A DNA stretch of 64,000 nucleotides. Origin: Stercorarius parasiticus (lineage: Eukaryota; Chordata; Aves; Charadriiformes; Stercorariidae). The DNA is taken from positions 124,001-188,000 of the forward strand of contig VWZL01001290.1 of the NCBI GenBank assembly GCA_013396915.1, in the 5' to 3' direction. The notes below the pieces were generated by a model. The model had not been told where the DNA came from and made no database searches. It was given only the letters and a program-made list of their open reading frames with translations. Position numbers and translations under genes: made by a program. The first letter of the stretch is position 1; every line of letters begins with the position of its first letter. Of this stretch, positions 59,901-64,000 are shown piece by piece.

Positions 59901-62900
59901 GAGGTTTAGCATTAGTTTTGATTCAGAACTGGGTCTGAATTACCATCTGTTTCAGACTCATCACCTCAGTTAGGCGGTGAGCAGCCTGTTGCTTCAGACA
60001 GTCAGAAAGAGGTAACGCTCTTGCATTCCAGCAACAGCAGCCAGCAGCTTTGAGCTTTGGTGATGGATTTCTATACCTATTTCTTTCTGTGGTTTTTTTT
60101 TTTCCTAGTTGCAGGAAGAAGTGAGAATACCCCACAAAAACCTGCTTTGCTGCTTTGTTGCTTTGCAACAGTTTATGAATCTCTCCTCTCAGACCCTTTC
60201 TCACAAAAACTTTGCAGTCCTGCATTTCATACATTGGCTATGGGGAGTGGATGAGCTGGACCAAAGTAATTTCACTACCTATTTCATAATACAAACAGTC
60301 ATGAGCTCATAGCCTCTCACAGTAAAATCCTTATTAGTACCTGAATGTGAGCCCCAGTTTTTGTTATTCAATGGTTTTGGTTTATAAGGAGCCAATGTAT
60401 TTGCTGTACAACAAATACGTTACTCCTGCAAACATATTTTTAATGAAAGAAAGCCGCTTAAAAAGTCAAAGAAAAAAAAGAGTAGGTCTGTGATCATCCT
60501 TATTTTTATTACTTCAGTGAAAAACAAAAGACCGCATGTGCTATCATTGAGCTTATTATACTTGCAAGTCACATATTCAGGCACAGACACAGAGATGGCA
60601 AATTATTTCACCTCAGATGAGTAGCTATATCCTCCCAGCAGATAAAGAGCCAAATTTTGGACAACAGCCCAAGCTCCTGTTGAATAAATGAAACAAAATC
60701 TGCTCTCTCAAATTTCAAAAGAAAGGATCCTGTCTTGTATGAAATAGCGAAACTAACCAAGGATGATGTTTGAGCTGAGACAACCTTCTCAGGATTAACA
60801 TCTACTGAGGTTTTCATTATTATAGCAAAAAAGAACAGAGGCAAGTAGTCACTGTAAAAGAACATTGTACAAAATCTTTTCCAATGAGATGTGTTCCTGT
60901 TGTTTCTGTTCTGTAAAGTGTTTTTAATCTTCAAAGCTGACTATTTGGCATATTTCATAATAACAATTTGTTTAAAATGGGCACACAAGTATATACAATA
61001 CACTGTTATTTGCAGACCTGTCTGGTTTTGCAGATTGTTACTACTGCATTCAGGATTGATTTATAGACATAGGAAGACTGCCAAAACAGACTTTCTACTA
61101 CTCTGCTGATTTCAGAGGTACTCTAAGTTTAAACTGATGCGTTCAAGAGCAGAATCAGATTATGTAGACAGAAAATTATACTTTTTTTAGACAAGAAAAG
61201 GCTTGCAAACACTAAATTTATTTGTATTTGAAAATATACTTGTGCAGGAATGAAATTTTACACCCAACAAATACTAGACAGCAAGAAAATTAGAAGTATG
61301 ATAGAAATAACAAAAGCCAACAAGTAATTTTAAGTGCAAAATGCTGTATCATTTTCTTCACAATACGTGAGTTGAACAAAGTTTTACACATTACTAATAG
61401 AGCAATTGATGTAAGTATGTGAGAAGAGCTCAATTTCAGGACAGGTGTGATATGCATTTCAAGCTAAGAAACAAAACCTTGGAGAGATATTGCTTGCTTC
61501 TATTATTCATCACCAGACTTCTCACTATGAAAATTTCTATTCATACTTCAAAGAGGAAAATATTCTGAAAGCAGGCAGTGCAATTTCCTTTCTTTTTTCA
61601 AGACTTCAATTCAATTTGGTTATGCATCCTGCTCTTGAGGAGTAGATCAGCAAGCCAGTTTTTGTTCAAATGCATTCTTTGCTGTTTTATCCCTCTGGTG
61701 AGACTGTGCAAGCGTGTAAGAAAGTGGCTGTGTACTTCCCTATATACAGAGTTTGGGAGCAGTTAGGAAATAATTTAGTTAGAACATTTCCCACCTGCAA
61801 TAGTGGAGGAACAGGGAGCACAGACTGAGCTCAGGCTAGGCAAACAGTACAACTAACAGGATCTGGTACCAGATCTACTGGAGCCCCACTGATTTCACTG
61901 GGTTTTGAACTGACAGCAGTAAAGGTAATTCTCACTCTTCAGCAAAAGAGACTAGTTTGCACTTTGTACCTCATGAAGCTCTTTGATGTTGCCTGCAAGC
62001 TCTCACAAATCATGCAAGTTCAATTTGTAGCTCTCTACTGGCAAATTATACACTTACCCTAACCGTGTACCGCCTATATGATACCACAGCAGTAACACTC
62101 TCCTTGTCTGCTGCATGATGGTTTGATTCTGTTTAATATGCAGTTAGGCAGAGCCTGCTTTTGAAGCCCATAACGTCAACACCTGCACACTCCTCTCCTG
62201 AAAGAAAGTGGATGAATAAATGTAAAATAGAATTTCTTTTACCAAAATCCCAAATAACTGTTATCGCTTGTTTTGTTTTGAAAGCAGACTCATAGGTGGG
62301 GGAAAAAAACCACATTGAAATATCTTCTTCAGGGCTGAGAGTTTATCAGTGAACTTTCTTAAAGACAGCTGCTTAGTCACTGTCGCATACAGCCATCAGG
62401 GCTGGTGGTGACAAACATGATTTCAAGCACTTTCCACCCATCACTAACGGTGGCAGACCTTAGGTTCAGCATAGGTCCAGTTGTGACCTTCATGACACCG
62501 CAAGTGAGAGAAGAGTGGGCTTCAGAAAAGAAAGTGCTTTTGATTTCCAAATTGTTTGGGATCTGGAGTGGCAGTAGTTTTCCAGGCAAAAATGAGTGAC
62601 TTGGCAGAATGCAAATGAAGCAGTCAAGCTATCTCACAGAAGTATATATAGGAATCCATTTGCCTCTTTTTGATGCTTTTATGGCCAATTGTTCACCATA
62701 CTGAATGTCTGGCAAACTATTTCATGACATCAGGTAGCATTTAACTGAACAGTTTCAGAATGAGAAGAAAGATAAACAAGCAGGGAAAATATTTTCTTTC
62801 AATATATGTTTTAGAATTACCAGTACATATATAAAAATTGAATGTTGGCTTAGAGGTATTTTTAGCTTTCCTCAGATTTTTTTATACATAATTATAAGAA

Positions 62901-64000
62901 AATAAGAATTGCAGGTGTTGCTTTACAAGATGCTACAAAGAGCTTCTCGCTATACCCAATAGTCAGAACAAAGCAAATAACTGTATAAAGGACTGAACTG
63001 GCCTTGCAGAATGTTTTCTCATACCTCTCCTACAGTAGAGATGAAAAGTATGCAGAACCCCAGCACTAGTATGAGTGATCCTTTGGTCAGTAAGGGCTAT
63101 CCTAATATTTTCTGAGTCCCTATGCAGAACTCAGTCCTTAAATTCATGCTTAGATGGGGGGGGGTTTAGAAGAAATATTTTGGTCTTCCTTTTCTGCTCT
63201 GTTGTTGATACAAATGAGACTACTGAAAAAAGCAGACTACTAAGGAAACTATTCTCCCTTACCCCATACACAGAATACAAAGGGAGGAATAGATTTTGAG
63301 CATCTTGAAAATAAAGAGGTTTGAATAGATAGGGAAATTTCTAACATTCTACATAACTGCAATCATAAACTATCATGTCTAGAAAAAATATCACCTGCAG
63401 TTTTGCCTTCAATATGCTTTTGCAACAGTAAACACAATTCTTCATCCATTTACAGTCATAAATTCATCAAAAAAAATACATATAGAAATCTTGAAATACT
63501 TAATTTCATTTTTTTCTCAGAACACACTAACGACCACTCAGTATCAAACAGAAAAAGATAACACATTCAGTTACGTAGAGGCATTAACATCACAGTACAT
63601 TTGCTAAGCTAGCTATTACAACAGAAGAGCAAATGAGCTTTTTCTTCTCCAGCAACATCTTGCCCCAAATCCTTGTCTAATCCATGACTGCAGCCTAAGA
63701 AGGTCCCTGAGCTTAGCTGTTTTGGACCACTTATACTTGAATGCTGGAACAGCCTAAATACACTTTCATTATATACAGTCACTACAGTTCTTTTTATTTT
63801 CATTTAGTCCAGCTCACTGGCATAAATCTCTTCTCATTTTATATGCCTCTATATTACAAAGAATCAAAATGGACCCTCAACATCTTTGTAAAATCTGTAG
63901 GTTAGTATTAACTGTAGTGGTTTTAAAATCAGCTTTATGAATAAGGAAGTTAGCTAATAAGTGTGTGGGTTAAACGGAGTTCATATTCAATAAGTAAAAG
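56975..64000. other. AT-rich stretch, no gene seen
   Basis: No recognisable repeat family beyond simple runs, including G9 at 63156-63164. No splice-supported coding block was identified on a quick reading of both strands. Confidence 0.3.

Overview
The base composition, scarcity of long open frames and the repeat content point to a vertebrate nuclear genome, almost certainly a bird. Three copies of the CR1 LINE 3' end are present, including the diagnostic 3' sequence followed by the 8-bp ATTCTATG tail repeat. They lie at about 17.6 kb (tail only), 46.7-47.1 kb (plus strand) and 56.65-56.93 kb (minus strand, interrupted by a run of N). No prokaryotic-style gene, rRNA, tRNA, CRISPR array or viral gene was seen.

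Left third (about 1.6-20.8 kb): reading splice signals by eye on the minus strand gives a chain of 24 short exons, all in compatible phase. It ends in a stop codon at 1666-1668, followed by AATAAA (1593-1598 on the plus strand) and a GT-rich stretch. The modelled coding length is 1,917 nt, i.e. 638 residues plus stop. The best single exon is 2595-2828, an alpha-helical segment of about 78 residues. I do not recognise the protein, and its 5' end is not resolved. Because frames and splice sites were chosen partly for compatibility, the chain is a hypothesis: strongest at the 3' end, weaker upstream. Two isolated plus-strand pieces pass the same visual test, which shows the false-positive risk.

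Middle (about 20.8-46.6 kb): AT-rich non-coding DNA with simple repeats, plus one striking compositional island at 35.59-37.44 kb. The island is GC-rich, its right part is a degenerate G/A-rich tandem repeat, and A-rich similar sequences flank it. A pure polypurine tract lies at 43.28-43.34 kb.

Right part (about 46.6-64 kb): one fairly intact CR1 3' end, one CR1 broken by an assembly gap that looks under-sized, and otherwise AT-rich DNA in which I see no supportable gene.
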